64,000 nucleotides of DNA from Ornithinibacillus californiensis (GCF_001038485.1 NZ_LDUE01000069.1:1-64000), one strand, 5' to 3'; counted from the stretch's first letter, positions 45,418-54,583 are shown. The notes: generated by a model from the sequence alone, not told the origin. Program-made: numbers and translations.

Positions 45418-46389
45418 TTATGGAATTGAAATGACAACCTTTCCTCGAGAATGCCCTTCTTCAAAATACTTAATTGCCTGTGGCACTTCATCTAATGTAT
45501 ACCTTCTATCAATTACCGGCTTTACACTATCCGCCTCGATTAACTCTTTCAACAAAACTAAGTCTTCTTGTTTTTGCTGATGCATGAAATTCATGAATTT
45601 TTTCTTACCTGTTATCGAAACTAATGGTCCGAAAAGCATCGATTCATACATTTGACTAATGGAACCTCCCACATAAACACATATTCCATTCGATGTAAGA
45701 ATATGCTTGTATGTTGAAATAGACTCCGATCCGTTGATTCCAATTATTCGATCATACAATTGGCCACTTTCTGTTATTCTTTCTTTTTTGTAGTCCAAAA
45801 CATTGTCTGCTCCTAGGCCATAAGTTATTTCTACATTTCTACTACTAACCACCGCAGTCACATCAGCACCAAAGTTTTTTGAAATCTGTAATGCAAACGT
45901 ACCTACTCCACCTGAAGCACCGTGAATGAGTACCTTCTGTCCCTTCTCTATCTTCCCTTTATCTCTTACGGCTTGAAGAGCGGTTACTCCCGCCATTGGG
46001 ACTGCAGCAGCTTCTTCAAATGATAGATTGCTAGGCTTATGAGCAATTGCCTTCTCCGGAGCTGCAACAAATTCTGCAAAAGCTCCCCAGCCACTGCTGG
46101 ATAAGTCGCCATACACCTCATCACCCACTTGGAACTGTGTGACCTTCTCTCCTACTGCTTCGACAGTTCCTGCGATATCACCACCTGGGATTCGAAATTT
46201 CGGCTTACGAATTCCAAATACTAATCTGGCTATATAAGGTTTACCTCTCAGTAATACGATGTTGCCATAATTAACAGAAGCCGCATGCACTTTTATTAAT
46301 ACTTGATCCGGTTTGGGAACTGGCATTGTCACATCCTGAAGTTCCAAGGATTCTGGTCCACCGTATTTATTAGATACTATTGCTTTCAT
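45418..46389 (-). CDS. Zinc-free MDR alcohol dehydrogenase / quinone oxidoreductase-like
   Basis: 323 residues. The GroES-like N-terminal domain (KAIVSNKYGGPESLELQDV) is followed by the NAD(P)-binding domain with VLIHGASGGVGTFALQISK (about 148-166). It lacks the cysteine-rich structural zinc loop of classic alcohol dehydrogenases, which fits the quinone oxidoreductase-like group. It would reduce or oxidise a carbonyl or quinone with NADPH. Forms a likely operon with the DinB gene, and the Crp-like gene lies just upstream on the same strand. Confidence 0.86.
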   Translation of the reverse strand: MKAIVSNKYGGPESLELQDVTMPVPKPDQVLIKVHAASVNYGNIVLLRGKPYIARLVFGIRKPKFRIPGGDIAGTVEAVGEKVTQFQVGDEVYGDLSSSGWGAFAEFVAAPEKAIAHKPSNLSFEEAAAVPMAGVTALQAVRDKGKIEKGQKVLIHGASGGVGTFALQISKNFGADVTAVVSSRNVEITYGLGADNVLDYKKERITESGQLYDRIIGINGSESISTYKHILTSNGICVYVGGSISQMYESMLFGPLVSITGKKKFMNFMHQQKQEDLVLLKELIEADSVKPVIDRRYTLDEVPQAIKYFEEGHSRGKVVISIP

Positions 46390-46455
46390 TTAGATCCTCC
46401 TAAAGTTCTTTTTGCTCAGTTTAATTGATAAAATGAACTACGACATTGACTTAAG

Positions 46456-47061
46456 TTAAGATGGACTCAAATTTGTTGGAGTATGTTGTGTTCGCTTTTT
46501 AATTCGACTTAAAGACTCTGGAGTAATACCTAGGTAGCTAGCTAATTGATGTTGAGGTACGCGGGTTAGAAGGTCTGGTCTGTTTTCGATTATAGATTTG
46601 TATCGTTCTTCGGGTGTGGAACTAATAAAGTTGGCAAATTCATTTTGCGTCTGACCAAGGTAAGTTTCCATCATGCGACGGGTCATCTTTTCTAGCTCGG
46701 AATATTGTTGATACATTTCCTGTTCAGACTCCATATCTCCAACGACTAATACGCAATCTTCCGTACAAGTAAGCGAGTATTTAGAGGATAGATCCTCTCG
46801 GGTAAAATTGGACAATAATATTGCTTGTTCTTCGGTATAAAAATTGGTTGTGATTTCTTTACCATCTACATTGAACTGATACTGTCTAACACAGCCGGAT
46901 AATACGAAATAACATTTTGTAGGATCTAATGAATCCCCTTGTCCAGCGAGTTGGGTTCCTTTTGTAAATCCCTGAATGTTAAGCGATTCTAGTATAAATT
47001 GTTGATCTGCTTCATTAAGATTCGTATATTTAGCCATATATTGAAGTAATTTTTCTTTCAT
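46456..47061 (-). CDS. Crp/Fnr family transcription regulator
   Basis: 201 residues. Residues about 20-125 form a cyclic-nucleotide-binding-type beta barrel (GTQLAGQGDSLDPTKCYFVL, then VDGKEITTNFYTEEQ). The C-terminal half has a long dimer helix and a winged-helix domain with recognition segment QHQLASYLGITPESLSRIKK. The typical cAMP-binding arginine is not obvious. It may control the oxidoreductase-DinB pair 67 bp downstream or act elsewhere. No iron-sulfur cysteine cluster is seen. Confidence 0.86.
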   Translation of the reverse strand: MKEKLLQYMAKYTNLNEADQQFILESLNIQGFTKGTQLAGQGDSLDPTKCYFVLSGCVRQYQFNVDGKEITTNFYTEEQAILLSNFTREDLSSKYSLTCTEDCVLVVGDMESEQEMYQQYSELEKMTRRMMETYLGQTQNEFANFISSTPEERYKSIIENRPDLLTRVPQHQLASYLGITPESLSRIKKRTQHTPTNLSPS

Positions 47062-47219
47062 GGCTTTCTCCCTTTTCTGTATTTATTTTCCATATTAATC
47101 ATACCACTTTTTATATTATATTTTTGTAAAAAATTAATAATTATTTAAATTCGAAACCTTTTCTAGTAATTTTCGTAATAACAGGTAAAAAGTGAAATGA
47201 ATGAATAATGGAGGTTGGC

Positions 47220-48296
47220 ATGAAAAATCAATTTCTCTTTATAGCAGTATTCATTGTGCTAATAACAGTACTTGTAGGCTGTAGCAATGATGAACAAGTT
47301 GAAGCTTCAAAATCTGGTTTAGATAGCATGCGTCAAAATTACGAGGATAGAGGTAAAGAATGTAAATTGATAAATGATGTCGTTGAACGTGGTGATTGTT
47401 TTCAGGAAGTGAATGAACTGTACCTGAAATGGAATAGCAATTTAATGGAGGATTTTCAATATTCTCCACTGACTGATGGACTCCGTTGGGAAGAAGTAAA
47501 GAATATTTTTTATTTCTCAATAGATGAAAATAGTGAGTTATCCGAGGTCCAAATCACCGAAGATTATGAAGTCTATTTACAAGAGAATTCTCAACAAAAT
47601 ACTCAGCTTCAAGAGGAAATTGTGAAAGAGTATTGGTACATATTTTCTAATTTAATTCCTAAAGAATACCGAAAAGACCTGAAACAATTAGTTTGGACAA
47701 ACCTTCCCGGCTACTATTATTTTGTAGGACGAGATGAGGAAAACATTGAACACACAACCCTAAACTTCGCCGTAAAAACACCAAAATATGATCCTAATTA
47801 TCATAAAGGGATACTTATACACGAATTTGGCCATATTCTAACATCAAATAAAGACCAGGTAAAAGTGGAATCCGATTTTCATTTATCCGATGATGTAGAA
47901 GTAATAGCTCAAGCAATTGAAGAATGCCCTACATTTTATTTGTTTGGTTGTGCCAATGAAGACAGTTACTTATATCAATTCTACCTTGAATTCTGGGAAG
48001 ATATGATGGGAGATTATGAAGCAATTGATTGGAGCATAGAAGATGATTACCGAACATTTTATCAAAAATATGAAGACCGTTTCTTCAATGGCTATCAAGC
48101 ATGGGATCCAAATGAGGATTTTGCAGAAACCTTCACCTTTTTCATCATGCTTAACTCCGAAGAACTACAAGGTCAGTCTGATATGAAATATGAAAAGATT
48201 AAGTTCTTGTATGGATATGATGAACTAGTCCAGCTCAGAACACAGATATTAGAAAATCTATATGACCTATCTGTAAAAGATAAAAAGTTTTACTGA
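47220..48296 (+). CDS. Lipoprotein with zinc metallopeptidase motif
   Basis: 358 residues, not assigned to a named family. Lipobox LVGC after a hydrophobic segment, so membrane anchored outside. The zinc motif HEFGH is in KGILIHEFGHILTSN (about 199), and a third ligand glutamate probably lies in PNEDFAETFTFF (about 305), as in gluzincin-like peptidases. Four cysteines occur (ECKL, GDCF, ECPTF, FGCAN) and may form disulfides. ATG 47220 has TGGAGG upstream; ATG 47208 lies at that site. Substrate unknown. Confidence 0.82.
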   Translation: MKNQFLFIAVFIVLITVLVGCSNDEQVEASKSGLDSMRQNYEDRGKECKLINDVVERGDCFQEVNELYLKWNSNLMEDFQYSPLTDGLRWEEVKNIFYFSIDENSELSEVQITEDYEVYLQENSQQNTQLQEEIVKEYWYIFSNLIPKEYRKDLKQLVWTNLPGYYYFVGRDEENIEHTTLNFAVKTPKYDPNYHKGILIHEFGHILTSNKDQVKVESDFHLSDDVEVIAQAIEECPTFYLFGCANEDSYLYQFYLEFWEDMMGDYEAIDWSIEDDYRTFYQKYEDRFFNGYQAWDPNEDFAETFTFFIMLNSEELQGQSDMKYEKIKFLYGYDELVQLRTQILENLYDLSVKDKKFY

Positions 48297-48298
48297 TC

Positions 48299-48338
48299 GA
48301 ACAGTCCACAATCACTTCCTTGATTTTGGACTGTTTTC
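48299..48338 (+). terminator. Terminator after the metallopeptidase lipoprotein
   Basis: AACAGTCCA and TGGACTGTT with inner AATCA/TGATT pairing, followed by TTTC. Confidence 0.78.
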
Positions 48339-48422
48339 ATTCCTGAAATGACTGACGATGGACGTATAACCTTATTAAATAAACAAATGATAAATACAAA
48401 CAACTTAAGGAAATGAGAGCAA

Positions 48423-49025
48423 ATGTTAACAGACTATGTAAATATTGGATTCCACATTGAGTTTATTAGCCACCTCGTAGCGATTGTTATTGGTTTCTTT
48501 AGCCTACTTTTCTTTTTACAAATAGATAAAAAAAAGTATGGATTATTATTTATCTTAGCGGCATTAGCTGGAATTATATTTTGTTATATATTCGTAAGCT
48601 TTGATTTTTATTCCTTCCCCTATCTTTTATTTCCTAAGCTGCAAATTATGCCATTTACTGCGATTGCATTATCATTCCCAATTATTGTTTTATTTGCCGT
48701 ACGTTATAGTCCGGAAAATTGGGGTTGGAAAATACCTTTCTTTTGGACGATTATTCACGTAGGAATGCTTTTGGAAACTCTAGCTTCCAATTATACGGAT
48801 CTTATTACATACAATTTTGAATGGGACTTGTGGGATTCTTATACTTGGTGGTGGATTTACTTCTTAGTGTTTGAGTGGATTGGAGGTATTATTATACCAA
48901 AAGAATTAAGAAAGCCCCTCCATATCAGCCATTTGAAATTTGGCAAATTAGGATGGGCGATAATTCATTTTGTCCTTATTGTGACTATTTTTCTTGGAGG
49001 TTACTATTTAGGATCGCTGAAATAA
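48423..49025 (+). CDS. Multi-pass membrane protein, CBO0543 family
   Basis: 200 residues with about six membrane helices and tryptophan-rich loops (PENWGWKIPFFWTIIH, WDSYTWWWIYFLVFEW). The pattern matches the CBO0543 family of Firmicute integral membrane proteins, which has no known function. RBS AAGGAAATGAGAG precedes ATG 48423. It is followed by a convergent VOC gene 20 bp away without room for a separate terminator. Confidence 0.78.
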   Translation: MLTDYVNIGFHIEFISHLVAIVIGFFSLLFFLQIDKKKYGLLFILAALAGIIFCYIFVSFDFYSFPYLLFPKLQIMPFTAIALSFPIIVLFAVRYSPENWGWKIPFFWTIIHVGMLLETLASNYTDLITYNFEWDLWDSYTWWWIYFLVFEWIGGIIIPKELRKPLHISHLKFGKLGWAIIHFVLIVTIFLGGYYLGSLK

Positions 49026-49045
49026 GCTCACGGGAGGTCAGACCC

Positions 49046-49441
49046 TTACTTAGCGTTTTCATCTGGTTGATGAATACCAAATACATTTCCTTCTGTATCC
49101 TTATAGTACCCTTGCCAAGCCATGCCAGGTAGAGCATATTTTGGTAAAGCAACTTGTCCACCATTTGCAAGTATCTTAGCTTCCGTAGTATCGTAATCTT
49201 CTACTCCCATTGTACAAGAGAAACCATTCATTGGCTGACCTGATTCTGGTGGAGGTCCTTGGCGTTTCATTAATGCTCCATCAATTCCTGGTTCATCCGA
49301 ACTTCCTGTTACAGCTCCTGCATAAGGCATCCCAGCATATTCGCTCCAGTCTTCAAAGGTCCAGCCAAAAACTTCTCCATAAAACTTCTGGGCACGTTCC
49401 ATATCGTCTACATGAATTTCAAAATGAATTAATCTTCCCAT
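49046..49441 (-). CDS. VOC family protein (glyoxalase/bleomycin-resistance fold)
   Basis: 131 residues made of two beta-alpha-beta-beta-beta modules. The N-terminal RLIHFEIHVDDMERAQKFY and C-terminal KDTEGNVFGIHQPD supply the usual metal-site His and Glu-like residues. Members are glyoxalases, dioxygenases or drug-binding proteins; function not known here. RBS AGGAGG precedes ATG 49441. Confidence 0.88.
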   Translation of the reverse strand: MGRLIHFEIHVDDMERAQKFYGEVFGWTFEDWSEYAGMPYAGAVTGSSDEPGIDGALMKRQGPPPESGQPMNGFSCTMGVEDYDTTEAKILANGGQVALPKYALPGMAWQGYYKDTEGNVFGIHQPDENAK

Positions 49442-49568
49442 ACTTTCCTCCTAGTAATAATAGATTTGATATAGCTTGATTTCTATCTATTATTCTACCA
49501 CATGTTGACAGAATATATTCAACTTTATTAAAATTCTAACTTCCTACTCGACCCGACTCTATATTGTA

Positions 49569-49934
49569 TTATTTATTCATTTCTAGGGCTGCTTCTAGCA
49601 ATGGTTTGAGTTGATCTAAATGAATATCTTCCATCTTTAAAATTCTTATATGTCTCATTGCTTTTCCTGTTCCTTGTAAAACATTATGTATATCCTTATC
49701 TACTAGCTCGATTCCTTTATGAAAACCCAGGTTTACATGTTTCTTGGCAGCTTGCAAGTAAAATACTAGTCCATTTTGCGAGTAATTAGGCATTGACCAC
49801 TTATATTCTTCTATTAGATTCGGTGAAGTGTCTAGGATGATCTCTCTTAAAGCATTAGTAATATCTTGAATCTCCTCAGGTAATTCAGCGATGTAGTTGT
49901 CAACCTGTTTATTGTTTCTCGATTTTTCTAACAT
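49569..49934 (-). CDS. DUF1801 family protein
   Basis: 121 residues with the DUF1801 pattern: YIAELPEEIQDITNALREII at the start, IEEYKWSMPNYSQNGLVFYL in the middle, then VNLGFHKG. The family includes YdhG, sometimes called an iron chaperone, but its function is not settled. AAAGGAGAG precedes ATG 49934. Monocistronic. Confidence 0.82.
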   Translation of the reverse strand: MLEKSRNNKQVDNYIAELPEEIQDITNALREIILDTSPNLIEEYKWSMPNYSQNGLVFYLQAAKKHVNLGFHKGIELVDKDIHNVLQGTGKAMRHIRILKMEDIHLDQLKPLLEAALEMNK

Positions 49935-50069
49935 CGTAACTCTCCTTTCTGGAATATACTATACTATTTTCACCTTACATTTCAGGTACTAAGCATCTAG
50001 TAGATTGTATCATATTTACAATTTAATCAAGTTATCTATGGTTACACTAATTCAAAAAAGGAGGAATGT

Positions 50070-50129
50070 GTGGAATTATCAGGTGTTGTGAGCGATGATA
50101 AGGGTGCAGAGTTAGCACCAGTGAAGTAA
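50070..50129 (+). CDS. Possible 19-residue small protein or leader peptide
   Basis: AAAAAAGGAGG at 50056-50064 is followed by GTG 50070 and 19 codons reading MELSGVVSDDKGAELAPVK, stop TAA 50127-50129, then a strong terminator from 50133. An overlapping frame from ATG 50066 would give a 10-residue peptide. The strong Shine-Dalgarno sequence and tight terminator suggest a real transcript with a small product, but I recognise nothing and chance is possible. Confidence 0.4.
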   Translation: MELSGVVSDDKGAELAPVK

Positions 50130-50132
50130 GTA

Positions 50133-50165
50133 GAAAAAGCACTGCGAAAACAGTGCTTTTTTTTA
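50133..50165 (+). terminator. Strong intrinsic terminator
   Basis: AAAAGCACTG and CAGTGCTTTT form a perfect 10-bp stem with a 6-base loop and a run of eight T residues. No large gene precedes it on the plus strand, only the 50070-50129 small frame. Confidence 0.88.
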
Positions 50166-50290
50166 TTGAGTACATATATATACTAGGCAGAGAATTTTTT
50201 AACATGAAGTTTTATCTGGTTTATAGTTATGCTAGTATAATAGTTAGATATTTTCAAAAAATCATTTATCGCTATAAACTAGGGGGAAGT

Positions 50291-50779
50291 ATGAAGAGTA
50301 AATTTACTTTAGTTACTTTCTTATTGTTGATAGCTTTGTTCTCATTAAGCTCCTGCAGTAACGAAACCAAGTCAATCGAACAGGAATTGTTAGACGAAAT
50401 GGCTGATACAAAATTGAATATTGATGAATTTCTTCATTTAGAAATTGTAGAAAATGGTGTAGTTACATTTTATTCTTATGAAGATCAACTATACTCAGGC
50501 TTCATTAAGAAAGACGGAGCAGGATGGGAATGGCATTTCGGAGGAGGAGCAATGCCATTACAACAATCAGATGATGACTTTGATTGGCATGGAACGAACT
50601 TTGATGACTTTATCGTTCAATATGGAATCATCTGGGATCCAACTATCAAACAGATGATGTTTGAAGACAATAATAGAAAAGCTAAAATAATAGAAAACGA
50701 AGACGGCTTAAGAATCTACTTCTTTATCAATGAACCGGTTGGTCCTGGATATTACAAGGTTGAACCTGTTTATGAGTAG
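50291..50779 (+). CDS. Hypothetical lipoprotein
   Basis: 162 residues. Signal peptide with lipobox LSSC (Cys at about 21), then a charged helix (EQELLDEMADTKLNIDEF) and a beta-rich domain including VTFYSYEDQLYSGFIKKD and GWEWHFGGG. No known domain assigned; similar small lipoproteins in Bacillaceae are described as hypothetical. ATG 50291 has AGGGGGAAG immediately upstream; the longer open frame reaching 50153 includes the terminator region and is not used. Confidence 0.8.
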   Translation: MKSKFTLVTFLLLIALFSLSSCSNETKSIEQELLDEMADTKLNIDEFLHLEIVENGVVTFYSYEDQLYSGFIKKDGAGWEWHFGGGAMPLQQSDDDFDWHGTNFDDFIVQYGIIWDPTIKQMMFEDNNRKAKIIENEDGLRIYFFINEPVGPGYYKVEPVYE

Positions 50780-50805
50780 AAACTAAAATAAGGATGAAAG
50801 AAAAC

Positions 50806-51504
50806 ATGAAACAAATTATCGCTTTAGGTGGGGGCGGTTTCTCAATGGAACCGGACAACCCTTTGTTAGACAATTACATACTTAACCAGGCGAAAAAAGC
50901 AAAACCAAGAATATGCTTTCTTCCGACTGCAAGTGGAGACTCAGATAATTACATATCGAGGTTTTATCATTTTTTCGAAAATCAATCCTGTGATGCCTCG
51001 CACTTATCTTTATTTCATCCACCAACTAGGGATTTAGAAAGCTTTTTGTTAGAAAAGGATATTATCTATGTTGGCGGTGGGAATACCAAGAATATGCTAG
51101 TCTTATGGAAAGAATGGGGATTAGATAATATTTTGAGAAAAGCATGGGAGCAAGGAATCATATTAGCTGGTATCAGCGCTGGTTCCATTTGCTGGTTTGA
51201 AGAGGGAGTTACTGATTCCTATGGGGATGGGTTGGAACCTTTAGTGTGTTTGGGTTTCCTAAAAGGAAGCAACTGCCCACATTATGATGGTGAAGCTAAT
51301 CGAAGGCCCTCCTATCGCAAATTAATTAAGTTGGATAAGATAAAGCCCGGAATTGCGGTAGATGATGGAGTTGCCCTTCATTACATAGGTGATGAGATTC
51401 ATAAAATCGTAAGCTCAAGACCAAATGCCAAAGCTTATAAAGTATCTTTGAAACAACATGTTATTGAAACAGAGCTTCCTACAGTTTTTCTAGGCTCCTC
51501 TTGA
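50806..51504 (+). CDS. Peptidase E (family S51)
   Basis: 232 residues with class I glutamine-amidotransferase-like fold. Catalytic nucleophile serine is in LAGISAGSICWFE (about 124), IYVGGGNTKNML and the histidine-bearing GSNCPHYDGEAN support peptidase E, which removes N-terminal aspartate from dipeptides, or a cyanophycinase-like relative. ATG 50806 with AAGGATGAAAG upstream is preferred to 50794. A strong terminator follows. Confidence 0.85.
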   Translation: MKQIIALGGGGFSMEPDNPLLDNYILNQAKKAKPRICFLPTASGDSDNYISRFYHFFENQSCDASHLSLFHPPTRDLESFLLEKDIIYVGGGNTKNMLVLWKEWGLDNILRKAWEQGIILAGISAGSICWFEEGVTDSYGDGLEPLVCLGFLKGSNCPHYDGEANRRPSYRKLIKLDKIKPGIAVDDGVALHYIGDEIHKIVSSRPNAKAYKVSLKQHVIETELPTVFLGSS

Positions 51505-51540
51505 TAAAAAGTGAAAGAATTCCAGTATTCTTTCACTTTT
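51505..51540 (+). terminator. Terminator after peptidase E gene
   Basis: AAAAAGTGAAAGAAT and ATTCTTTCACTTTT form a perfect stem with a 6-base loop; T residues follow. Confidence 0.88.
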
Positions 51541-51588
51541 CAATCTTTACAAACAAATTTAACTCTGCTAAACTAATAACAATTATAA

Positions 51589-51608
51589 ATGATTGATTAA
51601 TCAATCAT
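51589..51608. promoter_or_regulatory. TetR operator, first copy
   Basis: ATGATTGATTAATCAATCAT is a perfect 20-bp palindrome just upstream of the TetR gene start (51627). Confidence 0.85.
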
Positions 51609-51626
51609 AAAAATGAGGGATCATAA

Positions 51627-52229
51627 ATGCCATTATCCGAACAGCAACAAATAAAAATGCAACAAAGAAGAGAAAACATACTTGAGGCCGCTACTAAGCT
51701 TTTCGCTACAGAAGGATATGAAGGTACAACAATCAAAAAAGTATCGCAAGCGGCAGGAGTTAGTTTTGGAAGTGTCTTCACCTACTTTAAAGATAAAGAG
51801 GAGCTTTTTAATACATGTGTTTTAGAACCTCTAGAAAATCTATCCAATCATGTGTTGGATTTTAACCCGGAAGTAGAAAATCCAATTTCTGAGCTCGAGG
51901 AGATGGTTAAGAAACATATTGTTTTCTTTTCTGGTATGAACGAGTATTTGGCTCTAATTGTTCAGGTGGTCGGACAATTTCAAAAACACATTGAAACTTT
52001 TGAGCAATTGGATCGATTTCATGATGAATTTAGAAAAAAGGTTGGTCAGCTCATACAAAATGGGCAGGAAAAAAATTTGTTGGTTGAACAGGATCCATTA
52101 ACCGTAGCTACTCTTTATATTAGCCTTCTAATTGGTATTCGTCTGAATTCAACTGACAGAAGATATGATGCAATCTGGGAAGCTTATGTTCCTTCTACGA
52201 TGCATTTATTTGGACCTATTAAAAAATAG
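51627..52229 (+). CDS. TetR family repressor
   Basis: 200 residues. The N-terminal TetR HTH is RRENILEAATKLFATEGYEG followed by TIKKVSQAAGVSFGSVFTYF. The ligand-binding half has a dimer helix region. It probably represses itself and the MFS gene next door, because the same 20-bp palindrome flanks both genes. ATG 51627 follows AATGAGGGATC. Inducer unknown. Confidence 0.9.
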   Translation: MPLSEQQQIKMQQRRENILEAATKLFATEGYEGTTIKKVSQAAGVSFGSVFTYFKDKEELFNTCVLEPLENLSNHVLDFNPEVENPISELEEMVKKHIVFFSGMNEYLALIVQVVGQFQKHIETFEQLDRFHDEFRKKVGQLIQNGQEKNLLVEQDPLTVATLYISLLIGIRLNSTDRRYDAIWEAYVPSTMHLFGPIKK

Positions 52230-52250
52230 GTTCTTCCTTTTATTTTATTA

Positions 52251-52270
52251 ACGATTGATTAATCAATCAT
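52251..52270. promoter_or_regulatory. TetR operator, second copy
   Basis: ACGATTGATTAATCAATCAT matches the first operator with one change (C for T) and ends 15 bp before the MFS start codon. Confidence 0.85.
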
Positions 52271-52284
52271 TAAGGAGTGGTAAA

Positions 52285-53532
52285 ATGAACTTTATGTCGA
52301 TTCATCCGACGATACGCTTGCGATTATTTCTAGTCTTCATCTCTACGGTTTCTACCATGACAGTAATTCCTTATTTGATTATTTACTTTGCTGGGCAATT
52401 AGGAAATGTCATTACTGGGGTATTATTTTTAGCTGTTATGATCGCGAATATTGTTGGCTCTTTTATTGGTGGCTATACTTCTGACCGTATTGGACGTAAG
52501 AAAATAATTTTAATTTCGGAGCTTGCTATCATGGTAGGTTTTATTGGGGCGGCTATAACAAACTCTCCTTTGGGATCTTATCCCTATCTTACTTTTTTAT
52601 TTTTCTTGGTTATTCAGTTTAGTAACGGCGCGGTTAATCCTGTGTATCAAGCATTCATTATTGATATTAGCTCACCCGAAGAACGCAAGGTAATCTATAC
52701 TTATTCCTATTGGATAAGAAATGTTGCTGTTGCAATTGGAAGCATGATTGGAGCATTCCTTTTCTTAAATTATCTTTTCTTTTTACTTCTAACAGTTGCG
52801 GGTACTTCCCTCTTATCAGTTGTCCTCATATTTATATATGTCCAAGAAACCTATACACCAGTCATAGAGTCGTCTAAGCAAAAAACTACAAATAACAAGC
52901 ATGTATTCCAATCTTATAAGAGGATTCTCACACACCGTTTTTTTATTGTCTTTTCCATCGCTAGTTTACTCGTAGTTTCCATCGAAGAACAGTTAACCAA
53001 TTATATTGGAGTAAGGCTTGCAAACGAAATAGATGATCCGATTCCATTGGTTTCATTAAATGTGGATGGGGTCAATCTCCTTGGAATACTAAAAGGAGAA
53101 AATACACTGTTAGTTGTTTTCTTTACGCTTGTCATCACACACGTTATTAGAAAATGGAGAGAAAATCATGTGTTGTTATTCGGATTGTTCATCTATTTTT
53201 TTGGATACACCATTTTGAGCATTAACTTATCGCCCATCATCCTTATAGTTGCTATGTTTATCGCAACAATTGGGGAGATTATGTATAGTCCTATTATGCA
53301 AACGATGTTAGCCAATTTAGTTCCTGACAATGCCCGTAGTACATATATGGCAGTATATGCCATCGCAACTATTCTTGGGGTAAGTTCAGCTGGGATATTT
53401 ATGATTATAAGTAATTGGGTACCTCCATTATTATTAACCTCGATATTTGCTGTCATGGGATTAATAAGTATCGTATTGTTTTATAGGCTTATGAAACCCA
53501 ATCAATTAACTGAACAAAGTCATACTGGATAG
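52285..53532 (+). CDS. MFS efflux transporter, TetR-controlled
   Basis: 415 residues with 12 predicted membrane helices. Motif A is in GGYTSDRIGRKKIILISE between helices 2 and 3. The middle loop is charged (SSKQKTTNNKHVFQ). The long loop after helix 7 (DDPIPLVSLNVDGVNLLG) faces outside. Typical of DHA1-type drug efflux pumps. ATG 52285 has AAGGAGTGG 7 bases upstream; the longer frame starting 52255 overlaps the operator. It lies 55 bp after the tetR gene. Confidence 0.87.
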   Translation: MNFMSIHPTIRLRLFLVFISTVSTMTVIPYLIIYFAGQLGNVITGVLFLAVMIANIVGSFIGGYTSDRIGRKKIILISELAIMVGFIGAAITNSPLGSYPYLTFLFFLVIQFSNGAVNPVYQAFIIDISSPEERKVIYTYSYWIRNVAVAIGSMIGAFLFLNYLFFLLLTVAGTSLLSVVLIFIYVQETYTPVIESSKQKTTNNKHVFQSYKRILTHRFFIVFSIASLLVVSIEEQLTNYIGVRLANEIDDPIPLVSLNVDGVNLLGILKGENTLLVVFFTLVITHVIRKWRENHVLLFGLFIYFFGYTILSINLSPIILIVAMFIATIGEIMYSPIMQTMLANLVPDNARSTYMAVYAIATILGVSSAGIFMIISNWVPPLLLTSIFAVMGLISIVLFYRLMKPNQLTEQSHTG

Positions 53533-53584
53533 TATTGATTAATCTGGCAAGAATAACTGTATTAACAATGAGGGGGTTTTTTGG

Positions 53585-54133
53585 GTGAAAAGACTAATCA
53601 TCTTCGTAGTGTTCTTGATCTCTATATACGGTTTTGCCGCAATTACTGTTGCAGAAGACCAACCAGCTTCCCCTGAGGAATTTTATCCTAGCATGGGTTT
53701 TAAAAATGTTGGCATGGCCTTACAAGAATTCGAGAACAATTATAATAAGAAATTACCACTTCCAACTAGAATACCACCTTTACCTTTCACCCATCACTTT
53801 GGAAAGTTCAGTGACTCTATCGGCGACATTAATGATAGATTTGTATTGGAAATGCTACATGAAAATAAACCTGAAAACCATTATATAATTGAGGTCCGAC
53901 CGATTCAAAATCGAATGGAAGTACTAGATAGATTCTTGATTGATACGTATACATTGAAAGATGGGTCTGAGGCAAAATATGCAAAGTTCAGCCTTAAAGA
54001 TAAAATCCTATTTTACTATCTTGTATTTGAAAGGGATGGTTGGCAATACAAATTAAGTATAGACGCAAGGGTTTCCGATATGGTTACTCCAGAAATATTT
54101 GTACAGATTGCTAATTCTTTTGTAGCAGATTAA
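53585..54133 (+). CDS. Secreted protein of unknown function
   Basis: 182 residues. A signal peptide of about 22 residues (IIFVVFLISIYGFAAITV) without lipobox cysteine suggests export. The rest is a mixed alpha/beta domain with FEIRP-like and KFSLKDKILFYYLVFERDGW segments; weak resemblance to DUF4367-type domains only. GTG 53585 follows AGGGGG at 53571-53576. It may be cotranscribed with the MFS gene but has its own good ribosome binding site. Function unknown. Confidence 0.72.
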   Translation: MKRLIIFVVFLISIYGFAAITVAEDQPASPEEFYPSMGFKNVGMALQEFENNYNKKLPLPTRIPPLPFTHHFGKFSDSIGDINDRFVLEMLHENKPENHYIIEVRPIQNRMEVLDRFLIDTYTLKDGSEAKYAKFSLKDKILFYYLVFERDGWQYKLSIDARVSDMVTPEIFVQIANSFVAD

Positions 54134-54138
54134 TTAAC

Positions 54139-54169
54139 AGGTCACTTCAATTGTAGGGGTGACCTTTTT
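54139..54169 (+). terminator. Terminator after the secreted protein gene
   Basis: AGGTCAC pairs with GTGACCT and TTTTT follows. Confidence 0.8.
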
Positions 54170-54176
54170 GTGCGTA

Positions 54177-54467
54177 TCATTTCCCATTCAAAGATTTCCC
54201 CTTCAAAAATGATAGAAGAATAAGATCAACAACTCCTATGACACCTGCTGCAATCACAAATATTGTCACGCCAAGACCTTGGCTAATCCCATCAGTTTCT
54301 GTTAAAAACCACCAAATACTACCTAGTCCCAAAATCAGTACAGTTGGTAAATATGCTATGACGAATGCAAGAAAAATTGTATTATTTTTCCTAAAATACA
54401 CACTCCCTACATAGATAGAAAAAACAAAAGAAATAATAATTAATCCAAAATAGATAACTACTTTCAC
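54177..54467 (-). CDS. Small membrane protein (three helices)
   Basis: 96 residues with three hydrophobic segments (IYFGLIIISFVFSIYVGSVYF, IFLAFVIAYLPTVLILGLG and VTIFVIAAGVIGVVDLILL). Short polar termini. Not recognised. Convergent with the secreted protein gene and separated from it by only 43 bp, which holds the terminator. Confidence 0.68.
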   Translation of the reverse strand: MKVVIYFGLIIISFVFSIYVGSVYFRKNNTIFLAFVIAYLPTVLILGLGSIWWFLTETDGISQGLGVTIFVIAAGVIGVVDLILLSFLKGKSLNGK

Positions 54468-54583
54468 GCTGTCCCCTCCCTTGCTTTATATTCCATAATC
54501 ATTCTTATAGGAACCCAATCTATTTTATATTATCATGAATATTATGAACATAATACAAAGGTTTAGTGGAGAATAATCATTTT

